NCBI GenBank assembly: GCA_943908385.1
Contig: CALTTF010000002.1
Coordinates: 1-64,000, forward strand
Direction: 5' to 3'
Source of the DNA: an uncultured Corynebacterium sp.
GTDB lineage: Bacteria > Actinomycetota > Actinomycetes > Mycobacteriales > Mycobacteriaceae
Length of the DNA stretch: 64,000 nt
A model generated the notes under the pieces. It was not told where the DNA came from and searched no databases. It saw only the letters and a list, made by a program, of their open reading frames with translations. Below, in pieces: positions 56,709 through 64,000 of the stretch; position 1 is the stretch's first letter; each line of letters begins with the position of its first letter. Made by a program: the position numbers and the translations under genes.

Positions 56709-57521
56709 CTACTGGCACTCGGGGCACCAGTACAGCTTGCGGCCCTCGAGGACCTTCGTCTCGATGGGGGCGCCGCAGACATAGCAGGGGTCGGCGGCGC
56801 GGCGGTAGACATACACTTCGCCGCCGTGGTCGTCCTTGCGGGGTGGGCGCCCCATCGCCTCGGGCGTGTGCTCGGGGCGGACGGTGTCGATGCGGCCGTG
56901 GTCGACGCCGTAGGCCATGAGCTCGGCCAGATCAGTCCAGATCGCATCGAATTGGGCGCGGTCCAGCTGGTTGCCGGGCAGCGCGGGGTCGATGCCCTGC
57001 CGGAACAGCACCTCGGCGCGGTAAATATTGCCCACGCCGGCGAACAGCTTCTGGTCCATCAGCATCGAACCGATGGTGCGCTTCGAACGGTGGACGCGCT
57101 CCCACAGCGCGGCGGGCGGGTCCAGCTCGACGATGGGATCGAAGCCGGACTTATCGACGATCGCAGCCGCCTCCCCCGGCGTCATCAGCTCGCATTTCTG
57201 CGGGCCGCGCAGGTTGGCGGCTGTCTTTCCGTTGGAGATGTGCAGCCGCATCTGGCCCCACTCGTCGGCGGCGGGCTCGAAGCGCAGAGAGCCGATCAGG
57301 CCCAGGTGGATATAGATCGTGTGCTCAGGTGTGCCCTGTTCAGACCCGAAGGTGATGAACAGGTGCTTGCCGTGGGCGGAGGCTTCGAGGAGGTGCGTGC
57401 CGTCGATAAGCGCTGCTTCTGTTGCGAATCTCCCCTGCGGGCTGGTCACTTCCACCGGGCCCGAGCGGAAGTCCGCGTTGAGCGTGCGGGCGAGGCGGTG
57501 GAGAACGTGACCTTCAGGCAT
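56709..57521 (-). CDS. Fpg/Nei-family DNA glycosylase (endonuclease VIII type)
   Basis: 270 residues. The N-terminus MPEGHVLHRLA gives the catalytic Pro-2 and Glu-3 after Met removal and matches the Nei2 subgroup. The H2TH region is DQKLFAGVGNIYRAEVLF. The zinc finger is DPCYVCGAPIETKVLEGRKL ending CPEC. It removes oxidised bases and nicks the strand. The 11-base word at 57401 encodes Leu-Ile-Asp-Gly. Confidence 0.92.
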   Translation of the reverse strand: MPEGHVLHRLARTLNADFRSGPVEVTSPQGRFATEAALIDGTHLLEASAHGKHLFITFGSEQGTPEHTIYIHLGLIGSLRFEPAADEWGQMRLHISNGKTAANLRGPQKCELMTPGEAAAIVDKSGFDPIVELDPPAALWERVHRSKRTIGSMLMDQKLFAGVGNIYRAEVLFRQGIDPALPGNQLDRAQFDAIWTDLAELMAYGVDHGRIDTVRPEHTPEAMGRPPRKDDHGGEVYVYRRAADPCYVCGAPIETKVLEGRKLYWCPECQ

Positions 57522-57528
57522 TTAGCCG

Positions 57529-57534
57529 AGTCTA
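57529..57534 (-). promoter_or_regulatory. -10 element of the Nei-type glycosylase gene (leaderless)
   Basis: TAGACT on the minus strand, seven bases before the ATG. It overlaps the 3' end of rraA. Confidence 0.48.
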
Positions 57535-58029
57535 CTTGGGCTCAACCGGGTTCTCGGAGACGACGACGCCGTCGGAATCGGCGTAGACGTACTCGCCCGG
57601 GACGAAGTCGACCCCGCCGAGTCGCAGGACGATATTCTCCTTGCCCACTCCGTCCTTCGCGGACTTGCGCGGGTTGGAGCCCAGCGCCTTGCAGCCGAAG
57701 TTCATCTTCGCCACCTCGGCGGAATCACGGATCGGGCCGTTGATGATCACGCCGGCCCAGCCGTTCTTCACGCCCGCTTCCGCGATCATGTCGCCCATGA
57801 GCGCGGTGTGCATGCTGGCGTGACCGTCGACGACGAGCACCTTGCCCTCACCCGGCGAGTTCAGCGTCTTCTTCACAAGCCCGTTGTCCTGGAAGCAGGA
57901 AATGGTGTGGATCTCGCCGCAGAAATCGACCGTGCCGCCGAAGTTGCGGAACTGGATATCGCAGCTGCGCACGTCCGTGTCGTGAATATCGGCGATGTCG
58001 GCGGTGGGGACGAACTGAATGTCGGCCAT
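57532..58029 (-). CDS. rraA: RraA family protein
   Basis: 165 residues. Family segments: [20 protein letters not shown] and [17 protein letters not shown], with the Arg-Asp pair of the aldolase site. Members are RNase E inhibitors in E. coli or 4-hydroxy-4-methyl-2-oxoglutarate/oxaloacetate aldolases elsewhere; the sequence alone does not decide. The ATG follows GAAGGAG. Confidence 0.9.
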   Translation of the reverse strand: MADIQFVPTADIADIHDTDVRSCDIQFRNFGGTVDFCGEIHTISCFQDNGLVKKTLNSPGEGKVLVVDGHASMHTALMGDMIAEAGVKNGWAGVIINGPIRDSAEVAKMNFGCKALGSNPRKSAKDGVGKENIVLRLGGVDFVPGEYVYADSDGVVVSENPVEPK

Positions 58030-58177
58030 GACGGTGCTCCTTCGGTTCTACGGTGATTGACGTGTTCCGAGTTTACGCACTTGAACTAGGGCGAGTTGGT
58101 GGAATTCGGCTCTATTTGATGGATCGGCTGGCCTGTGACCTCGGCGATGAGCCCGGCAGTCTCACCACTAAGGGAAC

Positions 58178-58209
58178 GAAAAACCCGCACTGCGCGGTGG
58201 CAGTGCGGG
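58178..58209 (-). terminator. Rho-independent terminator of aceA
   Basis: CCCGCACTGC (58184-58193) and GCAGTGCGGG (58200-58209) form a perfect ten-base stem with a six-base loop. On the minus strand TTTTTC follows. Confidence 0.93.
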
Positions 58210-58231
58210 TGTGATCAGTTCAAGCTAGTGC

Positions 58232-59524
58232 TTAGAACTGGCCCTCCTCGGTGGAGCCCTTCAGGGCGGTGGTGGAGGAGTTCGGGTCGACGGTGGTGGC
58301 GACGCGGTCGAAGTAGCCTGCGCCGACCTCGCGCTGGTGCTTCACAGCGGTGAAGCCGCGCTCGGAAGCAGCCTTGAACTCGCGGTTCTGCAGGTCGACG
58401 AACGCCGGCATGCCCTCGCGAGCGTAGCCGTGAGCCAGGTCGAACATGGAGTAGTTGAGGGCGTGGAAGCCAGCCAGGGTGATGAACTGGAACACGAAGC
58501 CCATCTTGCCCAGCTCCTTCTGGAACTTGGCGATCTCTTCCTCGTCGAGGTGGGAAGCCCAGTTGAAGGACGGGGAGCAGTTGTATGCCAGGAGCTGGTC
58601 CGGGAACTCCTCGTGGACGCCGTCGGCGAACTTCTTGGCCAGCTCGAGGTCCGGAGTACCGGTCTCCATCCAGATCAGGTCGGCGTACGGAGCGTAGGAC
58701 TTCGCACGGTCGATGCAGGGCTCGACGCCATTCTTGACGTAGTAGTAGCCCTCAGCGGAGCGCTCACCGGTCAGGAACTTCGCGTCGCGCTCGTCGACGT
58801 CGGAGGTCAGCAGGGTTGCAGCCTCAGCGTCGGTGCGGCCGATGACGACGGTCGGGACGTTGAGGACGTCAGCTGCCAGACGAGCGGAAGACAGGGTGCG
58901 GATGTGCTGCTGGGTCGGGATGAGGACCTTGCCGCCCAGGTGGCCGCACTTCTTCTCGGAAGCGAGCTGGTCCTCCCAGTGGGTACCAGCGGCACCAGCC
59001 TGGATCATTGCGCGCTGCAGCTCGTAGACGTTGAGAGCGCCGCCGAAGCCGGCCTCGCCGTCAGCGACGATCGGGACGAGCCAGTTGTCGACGGAGTCGT
59101 CGCCCTCGACGCGGGAGATCTGGTCTGCGCGGGTCAGGGCGTTGTTGATGCGGCGGACAACGTTCGGCACGGAGTTAGCCGGGTACAGGGACTGGTCCGG
59201 GTAGGTGTTGCCGGAGAGGTTAGCGTCACCGGCGACCTGCCAACCGGAGAGGTAAACAGCCTGCAGGCCGGCGCGGACCTGCTGCACAGCCTGGTTACCG
59301 GTCAGGGCACCCAGAGCGTGGATGTAAGAGCCGTCACCCTTGGTGATGCCGTCCCAGAGGATCTCAGCGCCGCGGCGTGCGAGGGTCTGCTCCTCGACAA
59401 CGGTGCCCTGCAGCTCAGCGACCTGCTCTGCGGTGTAATCGCGGGTTACGCCCTTCCAACGGGGATTCTCGTCCCAGTCCTTCTGGATTTCCTGAGCAGT
59501 ACGAGCCTGTCCAGTGGTGGTCAT
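58232..59524 (-). CDS. aceA: Isocitrate lyase
   Basis: 430 residues. The active-site motif is [13 protein letters not shown] (catalytic Cys in KKCGH). The metal-binding region [15 protein letters not shown] is intact. It splits isocitrate to glyoxylate and succinate, the first step of the glyoxylate shunt needed for growth on acetate. It is divergent from aceB, as in Corynebacterium glutamicum. The ATG follows AAAGGGG. Confidence 0.98.
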   Translation of the reverse strand: MTTTGQARTAQEIQKDWDENPRWKGVTRDYTAEQVAELQGTVVEEQTLARRGAEILWDGITKGDGSYIHALGALTGNQAVQQVRAGLQAVYLSGWQVAGDANLSGNTYPDQSLYPANSVPNVVRRINNALTRADQISRVEGDDSVDNWLVPIVADGEAGFGGALNVYELQRAMIQAGAAGTHWEDQLASEKKCGHLGGKVLIPTQQHIRTLSSARLAADVLNVPTVVIGRTDAEAATLLTSDVDERDAKFLTGERSAEGYYYVKNGVEPCIDRAKSYAPYADLIWMETGTPDLELAKKFADGVHEEFPDQLLAYNCSPSFNWASHLDEEEIAKFQKELGKMGFVFQFITLAGFHALNYSMFDLAHGYAREGMPAFVDLQNREFKAASERGFTAVKHQREVGAGYFDRVATTVDPNSSTTALKGSTEEGQF

Positions 59525-60003
59525 AGTGCTTGTCCCCTTTCATTGGGTGTGTGATGGAAGACTCTCACAACTTTAAGTGAAGTGAGCCACGCTCTTGGCG
59601 TTCATGCTTAGTATTCCCAAGCGTCACCTGAATCGTCAACAGAACCCCTTTTTGCCGTCTATGGAGGGGGTGAGTTGACTGCATGGAATGAGCCTATTTG
59701 GAGCACAACATCCCCCCGAATGGACAGTGCTGTTGCGAATAAAATGCCCTTAATCCTGGGAAAAGTGAAGCTCTCGCTAGAAACCGTGCGTGCGGAAGAG
59801 CGGACATGAGGGGACTCACAGAATCACAATTTCGGGGGTAGTTATACGGCGATCTAAAGAGAAAGTTAACCGCCGGTGACAATAATCACTTAGTCTTGCG
59901 GACAACGCTCACCTAACACCGCAGTGCCAATGTGGTGTCGTGCGCACAAGGGCGCCTTTAGACTGGTGCCATACATTTCAACTGGCTGAAAGGATCTCAT
60001 TCG
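59525..60003. other. aceA-aceB divergent regulatory region
   Basis: 479 gene-free bases. Several G or C runs (near 59530, 59643, 59665, 59706, 59806 and 59830) resemble the short G4-6/C4-6 sites bound by RamA, the activator of both genes in C. glutamicum. RamB sites could not be assigned. An aceB -10 is at 59959. I see no gene or RNA. Confidence 0.55.
59959..59964 (+). promoter_or_regulatory. -10 element of aceB
   Basis: TAGACT about 40 bases before the ATG, leaving a leader with AAAGGA as ribosome site. Confidence 0.45.
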
Positions 60004-62208
60004 ATGACTACGCCGCAATTCGAGGACCGCACCGAGCGCGTGGAGGCCGCCGGCCTGCAGGTGGCACGCCCGTTGTACGACTTTGTGACGGAGCAGCTGC
60101 TGCCGGAGATCAATATCGACGCCGAGAAGTTCTGGGCCGACGCCGCTACATACTTCGCTGATCTGACCCCGAAGAACAAGGCACTGCTCGCACGCCGCGA
60201 TGAGCTGCAGGAGCAGCTGGACCAGTACTACCGCGAGAACCCGGGCCAGCCGGATCCGGCTTCGCACGAGGAGTACCTGCGTTCCATCGGCTACCTGGTG
60301 GACCAGCCGACCGATGGTGCGATCCGCACCGAGAATGTCGACCCGGAATTCGCCGATGTCGCCGGCCCGCAGCTGGTGGTGCCCATCACCAATGCCCGCT
60401 TCGCCATCAACGCGGCGAATGCGCGCTACGGCTCGCTGTATGACGCACTGTATGGCACCGATGTCATCCCGACCGACGGCGGCGCAGAGCCGGGCGAAGG
60501 CTACAACCCGGTCCGTGGCGACCGCGTGATCGCGTGGGCACGCACCTTCCTGGACGAGGCTGTCCCGCTCGAGGGCGCATCGCACGCCGATGTCGATTCT
60601 TACGAGGTCGCCGAGGACGGCGCCCTGAAGATCACCGCCGGTGGCAACAAGGTCGCGCTGCAGAACCCGGAGGCCTACCTCGGCTACCAGGGCGAGAAGA
60701 ACGCGCCAACCGGCATCGTGCTGCGCAACAACAACCTGCACCTGATCATCCAGATCGACCGCGAGCACCCGGTGGGCAAGACCGACCGCGCAGGCGTGGC
60801 CGATGTCCTGCTCGAGTCCGCCGTGTCCGCGATCATGGACTTCGAGGACTCCGCAGCGGCTGTCGACGGCACGGACAAGGCCGCCGCGTACGCCACCTGG
60901 TTCGGCCTAAACAAGGGCGATATCTCTGAGACGGTGAAGAAGGGCGACAAATCCTTCGAGCGCACCCAGGCCGACGACCTCGTCTTCACCACCAAGGACG
61001 GATCCGAGGAGACCCTGCACGGCCGCGCGATGATGCTGTGCCGCAATGTCGGCCACCTGATGACCAACCCGGCGATCCTGCTCGACGGCGAGGAGGTGCC
61101 GGAGGGCCTGCTCGACGGCCTGATCACCGTCGCCGCCGCGGTCCCGGGTCTGCGCGAGGACAACCCGCACCGCAATTCCCGCGCCGGCTCCATGTACATC
61201 GTGAAGCCGAAGCAGCACGGCCCGGAAGAGGTCGCGTTCACCAACGAGATCTTCGACCGTGTCGAGGAGATCCTCGGCCTGCCGAAGAACACGGTCAAGG
61301 TCGGCGTCATGGATGAGGAGCGCCGCACCTCGGTCAACCTGGACGCCTGCATCATGGAGGCCGCCGAGCGCCTCGTGTTCATCAACACCGGCTTCCTGGA
61401 CCGCACCGGCGACGAGATCCACACCTCGATGCACGCGGGTCCGATGGTCCGCAAGGCAGACATGCAGACCGCGCCGTGGAAGCAGGCATACGAGAACCAC
61501 AACGTCGACGCTGGTCTCGCGCACGACCTGCCGGGCCGCGCCCAGATCGGCAAGGGCATGTGGGCAGAGACCGAGCACATGGCCAAGATGATGGAGAAGA
61601 AGATCGGCCAGCCGCGCGAGGGTGCGAATACGGCGTGGGTTCCGTCCCCGACCGGCGCGACCCTGCACGCGGTCCACTACCACCAGGTGGACGTCCACGA
61701 GGTCCAGGACGAGCTGCGAGCCGCGGGCCGCCGCGATTCCCTGAAGGACCTGCTCACCGTCCCGGTCAACACCGCGGGCGACAACTGGTCCGACGAGGAG
61801 AAGGCAGAGGAGCTCGACAACAACTGCCAGTCGATCCTGGGCTACGTGGTCCGCTGGGTCGAGCAGGGCGTCGGCTGCTCCAAGGTGCCGGACATCCACG
61901 ATGTCGACCTGATGGAGGACCGCGCCACGCTGCGCATCTCCTCCCAGATCCTGGCGAACTGGATCCTGCACGGTGTCGTCACCGAGCAGCAGGTGCTCGA
62001 CTCGCTGGAGCGCATGGCGGTCAAGGTCGACGAGCAGAACGCTGGCGACCCGAACTACCGCCCGATGGCCGCCGACTACGACGCATCCATCGGCTTCCAG
62101 GCGGCGAAGGACCTCGTGCTCAAGGGCACCGAGTCCCCGGCCGGCTACACTGAGCCGATCCTGCACGCGAAGCGCCGCGAGTTCAAGGCAGCTAACGGCA
62201 TCGCCTAA
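60004..62208 (+). CDS. aceB: Malate synthase G
   Basis: 734 residues, the length of the G isoform. Segments typical of the family include [37 protein letters not shown] and the catalytic region [24 protein letters not shown]. It condenses glyoxylate with acetyl-CoA to malate, the second step of the glyoxylate shunt. Confidence 0.97.
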   Translation: MTTPQFEDRTERVEAAGLQVARPLYDFVTEQLLPEINIDAEKFWADAATYFADLTPKNKALLARRDELQEQLDQYYRENPGQPDPASHEEYLRSIGYLVDQPTDGAIRTENVDPEFADVAGPQLVVPITNARFAINAANARYGSLYDALYGTDVIPTDGGAEPGEGYNPVRGDRVIAWARTFLDEAVPLEGASHADVDSYEVAEDGALKITAGGNKVALQNPEAYLGYQGEKNAPTGIVLRNNNLHLIIQIDREHPVGKTDRAGVADVLLESAVSAIMDFEDSAAAVDGTDKAAAYATWFGLNKGDISETVKKGDKSFERTQADDLVFTTKDGSEETLHGRAMMLCRNVGHLMTNPAILLDGEEVPEGLLDGLITVAAAVPGLREDNPHRNSRAGSMYIVKPKQHGPEEVAFTNEIFDRVEEILGLPKNTVKVGVMDEERRTSVNLDACIMEAAERLVFINTGFLDRTGDEIHTSMHAGPMVRKADMQTAPWKQAYENHNVDAGLAHDLPGRAQIGKGMWAETEHMAKMMEKKIGQPREGANTAWVPSPTGATLHAVHYHQVDVHEVQDELRAAGRRDSLKDLLTVPVNTAGDNWSDEEKAEELDNNCQSILGYVVRWVEQGVGCSKVPDIHDVDLMEDRATLRISSQILANWILHGVVTEQQVLDSLERMAVKVDEQNAGDPNYRPMAADYDASIGFQAAKDLVLKGTESPAGYTEPILHAKRREFKAANGIA

Positions 62209-62229
62209 CAGCACCGACCGCTGAAACGA

Positions 62230-62266
62230 GAAGCGCATCATGACCCACGGGGGCGTGGTGCGCTTC
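62230..62266 (+). terminator. Hairpin after aceB
   Basis: GAAGCGCATCA (62230-62240) pairs with TGGTGCGCTTC (62256-62266) over 11 positions with one G-T wobble. No T-run follows, so termination strength is uncertain. Confidence 0.5.
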
Positions 62267-62328
62267 ACGTATTTCCGCCCGCGCGCGTATTCTCGCAAGG
62301 GATCGACGCGAAGGAGAGAGCCGGGAAT

Positions 62329-63822
62329 ATGGTGTACGCAATCGGTTTCGACCGCGAGAAATACATCGACATGCAGTCGGAGCACATCTCGGAGCGTCGA
62401 AAAGCAATTGGCGGAAAGCTGTACCTCGAGATGGGCGGAAAGCTTTTCGACGACCACCATGCCTCCCGCGTGCTGCCCGGCTTCACGCCCGACAATAAGA
62501 TCGCGATGCTCGAGCGCATCAAGGACGAAATCGAGATCGTCGTGTGCGTCGCGGCGGGCGACCTCGTGCGGCAAAAGGTCCGCGCGGACCTGGGCATCAC
62601 GTACGAAGACGAGGTCTTGAGGCTTATCGACGTCTTCCGTGAACGCGGATTCCTCGTCGACAATGTCGTGATCACGCAGTACGAGAACGGCACTGAGCAG
62701 GCCGACGCGTTCCGCGACAAGCTGGAGCGCCTCGGCGTGACCGTGAGCCTGCACCACATCATTCCGGGCTACCCGAACGATATTTCGCGCATCGTCTCCG
62801 CCGACGGCTTCGGCCGCAACGACTATGTGACCACCTCCCGCGATGTCGTGGTGATGACCGCGCCGGGCCCGGGCTCCGGCAAGCTCGCGACCTGTCTCAG
62901 CCAGGTCTACCTGGAGAATCAGCGCGGAATTTCCGCGGGCTACGCCAAATTCGAGACGTTCCCGATCTGGAATCTGCCGTTGTCCCACCCGGTGAACCTG
63001 GCGTACGAGGCGGCGACGGTGGACTTGGACGACATCAACGTCATCGACCAGTACCACCTGACGGCCTATGGCGAGCAGGTCTCGTCCTACAACCGCGATA
63101 TCGAGGTCTTCCCGCTGCTCAAGACGCTGCTGCGCGAAGCTACGGGAACCGAGCCGTACCAGTCCCCCACCGACATGGGTGTGAATATGGCGGGCCACTG
63201 CATTTCCGACGACGAAGCCTGCCGGTACGCCGCGAACCAGGAGATCATCCGCCGTTTCCTCGCCGCGCAGGTGGATGCCCGCCGCGGCGATGTCGATCCG
63301 GTCGTCCCCGACCGAGCGGCGAATGTGATGCGCAAGGCGGGGATCTCGGTCGAGGACCGTCCCGTTGTCGCTCCCGCGCTCGCCGTGGCGGAGCGCACCG
63401 GAAACCCGGGCGCGGCGCTCGAGCTGCCCGACGGCGAGATCGTCACAGGCAAGACCTCGGACCTGCTGGGGCCGTCGGCGGCGGTGCTGCTCAACGCCCT
63501 GAAGAAGCTGGCGGGAATCGACGACGAGGTGCATATGCTCTCCCCCGATTCGATCGAGCCGATCCAGACCTTGAAGACCCGTTACCTTGGCTCGCGCAAC
63601 CCGCGCCTGCACACCGACGAGGTGCTCATTGCGCTGTCGGCATCGGCCAATTCCGACAAGAATGCGCGCCTCGCTTTGGAGCAGCTGCAGTCGCTGCGCG
63701 GCTGCGACGCGCACATCACCACGATTCTGGGCTCGGTCGACGAGGGCATTTTCCGCAACCTCGGCGTGCTAGCGACGACGGAGCCCCAGTACTGGCGCAA
63801 GGCGCTCTACCACCGGCGGTAA
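62329..63822 (+). CDS. DUF1846 family protein
   Basis: 497 residues, the standard length. Family features are [18 protein letters not shown] at the start and [21 protein letters not shown], a P-loop-like glycine-rich stretch. Structures of the family exist but function is not settled. The ATG follows AAGGAGAGAG. The 11-base word at 62622 encodes Leu-Ile-Asp-Val. Confidence 0.9.
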   Translation: MVYAIGFDREKYIDMQSEHISERRKAIGGKLYLEMGGKLFDDHHASRVLPGFTPDNKIAMLERIKDEIEIVVCVAAGDLVRQKVRADLGITYEDEVLRLIDVFRERGFLVDNVVITQYENGTEQADAFRDKLERLGVTVSLHHIIPGYPNDISRIVSADGFGRNDYVTTSRDVVVMTAPGPGSGKLATCLSQVYLENQRGISAGYAKFETFPIWNLPLSHPVNLAYEAATVDLDDINVIDQYHLTAYGEQVSSYNRDIEVFPLLKTLLREATGTEPYQSPTDMGVNMAGHCISDDEACRYAANQEIIRRFLAAQVDARRGDVDPVVPDRAANVMRKAGISVEDRPVVAPALAVAERTGNPGAALELPDGEIVTGKTSDLLGPSAAVLLNALKKLAGIDDEVHMLSPDSIEPIQTLKTRYLGSRNPRLHTDEVLIALSASANSDKNARLALEQLQSLRGCDAHITTILGSVDEGIFRNLGVLATTEPQYWRKALYHRR

Positions 63823-63825
63823 ACT
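63820..63825 (+). promoter_or_regulatory. -10 element of trhO (leaderless)
   Basis: TAAACT, seven bases before the ATG at 63833. It overlaps the stop codon of the preceding gene. Confidence 0.42.
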
Positions 63826-63832
63826 TGGGTGC

Positions 63833-64000
63833 ATGCCCAGTAAAATCCTGCTCTACTACCAGTTCCGCCCGATCCCAGATCCGGAGGCGATCCGACTGTG
63901 GCAGCGCGACCTGTGCGAAGGGCTGGGGCTGAACGGCCGCATCATCATCTCCCCCGACGGCATCAACGGCACCGTCGGCGGGGACATGGACGCCTGCAAG
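63833..64000 (+). CDS. trhO: tRNA uridine-34 hydroxylase TrhO (YceA), 5' part
   Basis: The first 56 residues only; the gene runs off the right edge. The sequence [20 protein letters not shown] then [16 protein letters not shown] is the N-terminal domain of TrhO, a rhodanese-like enzyme that forms 5-hydroxyuridine at the tRNA wobble position. Confidence 0.85.
   Translation, partial: MPSKILLYYQFRPIPDPEAIRLWQRDLCEGLGLNGRIIISPDGINGTVGGDMDACK

Noticed and set aside
60907..63714. 935-residue open frame on the minus strand opposite aceB and the DUF1846 gene
   Set aside because: It spans two well-identified genes and their spacer, and is rich in Arg, Val and His as expected of an antisense shadow.

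Overview
The window is chromosomal DNA from a GC-rich Corynebacterium or close relative, centred on the replication origin. The evidence is gene order. The run dciA-recF-dnaN-dnaA-rpmH-rnpA-yidD-yidC-rsmG-parA-parB is followed by cwlM, trxA, trxB, sigM, murJ, a DUF6049 gene, a MutT4-like Nudix gene and pcnA. This is the mycobacterial/corynebacterial origin-proximal order (Rv0001 to about Rv0004 and Rv3924c to Rv3907c). Further on come a trp operon, leuS, a divergent chrSA/hrtBA-type heme locus and divergent aceA/aceB. No species is claimed. No tRNA, rRNA, CRISPR array, transposase or prophage was found.

Layout. 0.2-1.0 kb: a low-GC Abi/HEPN gene. 1.1-6.4 kb: dciA, recF, dnaN and dnaA on the minus strand, with DnaA boxes on both sides of dnaA (oriC). 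7.2-12.6 kb: ribosomal protein L34, RNase P protein, membrane insertion and chromosome partition genes on the plus strand. 12.6-22.7 kb: a minus-strand cell-envelope and redox block (pseudo-amidase CwlM, thioredoxin system, SigM, MurJ with pseudokinase, DUF6049 protein, Nudix). 22.8-26.1 kb: pcnA, yqgE and a branched-chain amino-acid exporter pair. 26.2-28.5 kb: four related small exported proteins of unknown role. 28.8-31.8 kb: DUF222/HNH nuclease, lipoprotein, a hypothetical gene and a Rieske lipoprotein coupled to trpA. 31.8-39.0 kb: trpEGDCFBA behind an SdpI-like membrane gene. 39.2-47.3 kb: amino-acid/dicarboxylate symporter, DUF5129 protein, two tandem flavodoxin-like proteins, leuS, VanZ and two DUF202 proteins. 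47.4-58.0 kb: PRiA4-ORF3-like, pirin-like, MFS, YwaF-like, Nnr repair enzyme, ChrSA/HrtBA, Nei-type glycosylase and RraA. 58.2-64.0 kb: glyoxylate shunt enzymes, a DUF1846 protein and the 5' end of trhO.

The genes form recognisable working sets: origin firing (dnaA, dnaN, recF, dciA), origin segregation (parA and parB with four ParB-binding parS sites at 34-46 kb), peptidoglycan control (cwlM, murJ), thiol redox (trxA, trxB, sigM), tryptophan synthesis, heme detoxification and acetate growth.

The strongest unexplained signal is an 11-base word, GCTTATCGACG. It occurs exactly 22 times (11 per strand), in all three codon phases and also between genes. Chance predicts about 0.03 copies. A second signal is a strong strand asymmetry of CTCCCC. 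Other points of interest are a parS site inside a terminator hairpin, many genes with a -10 element placed for leaderless transcription, and the small exported-protein array.
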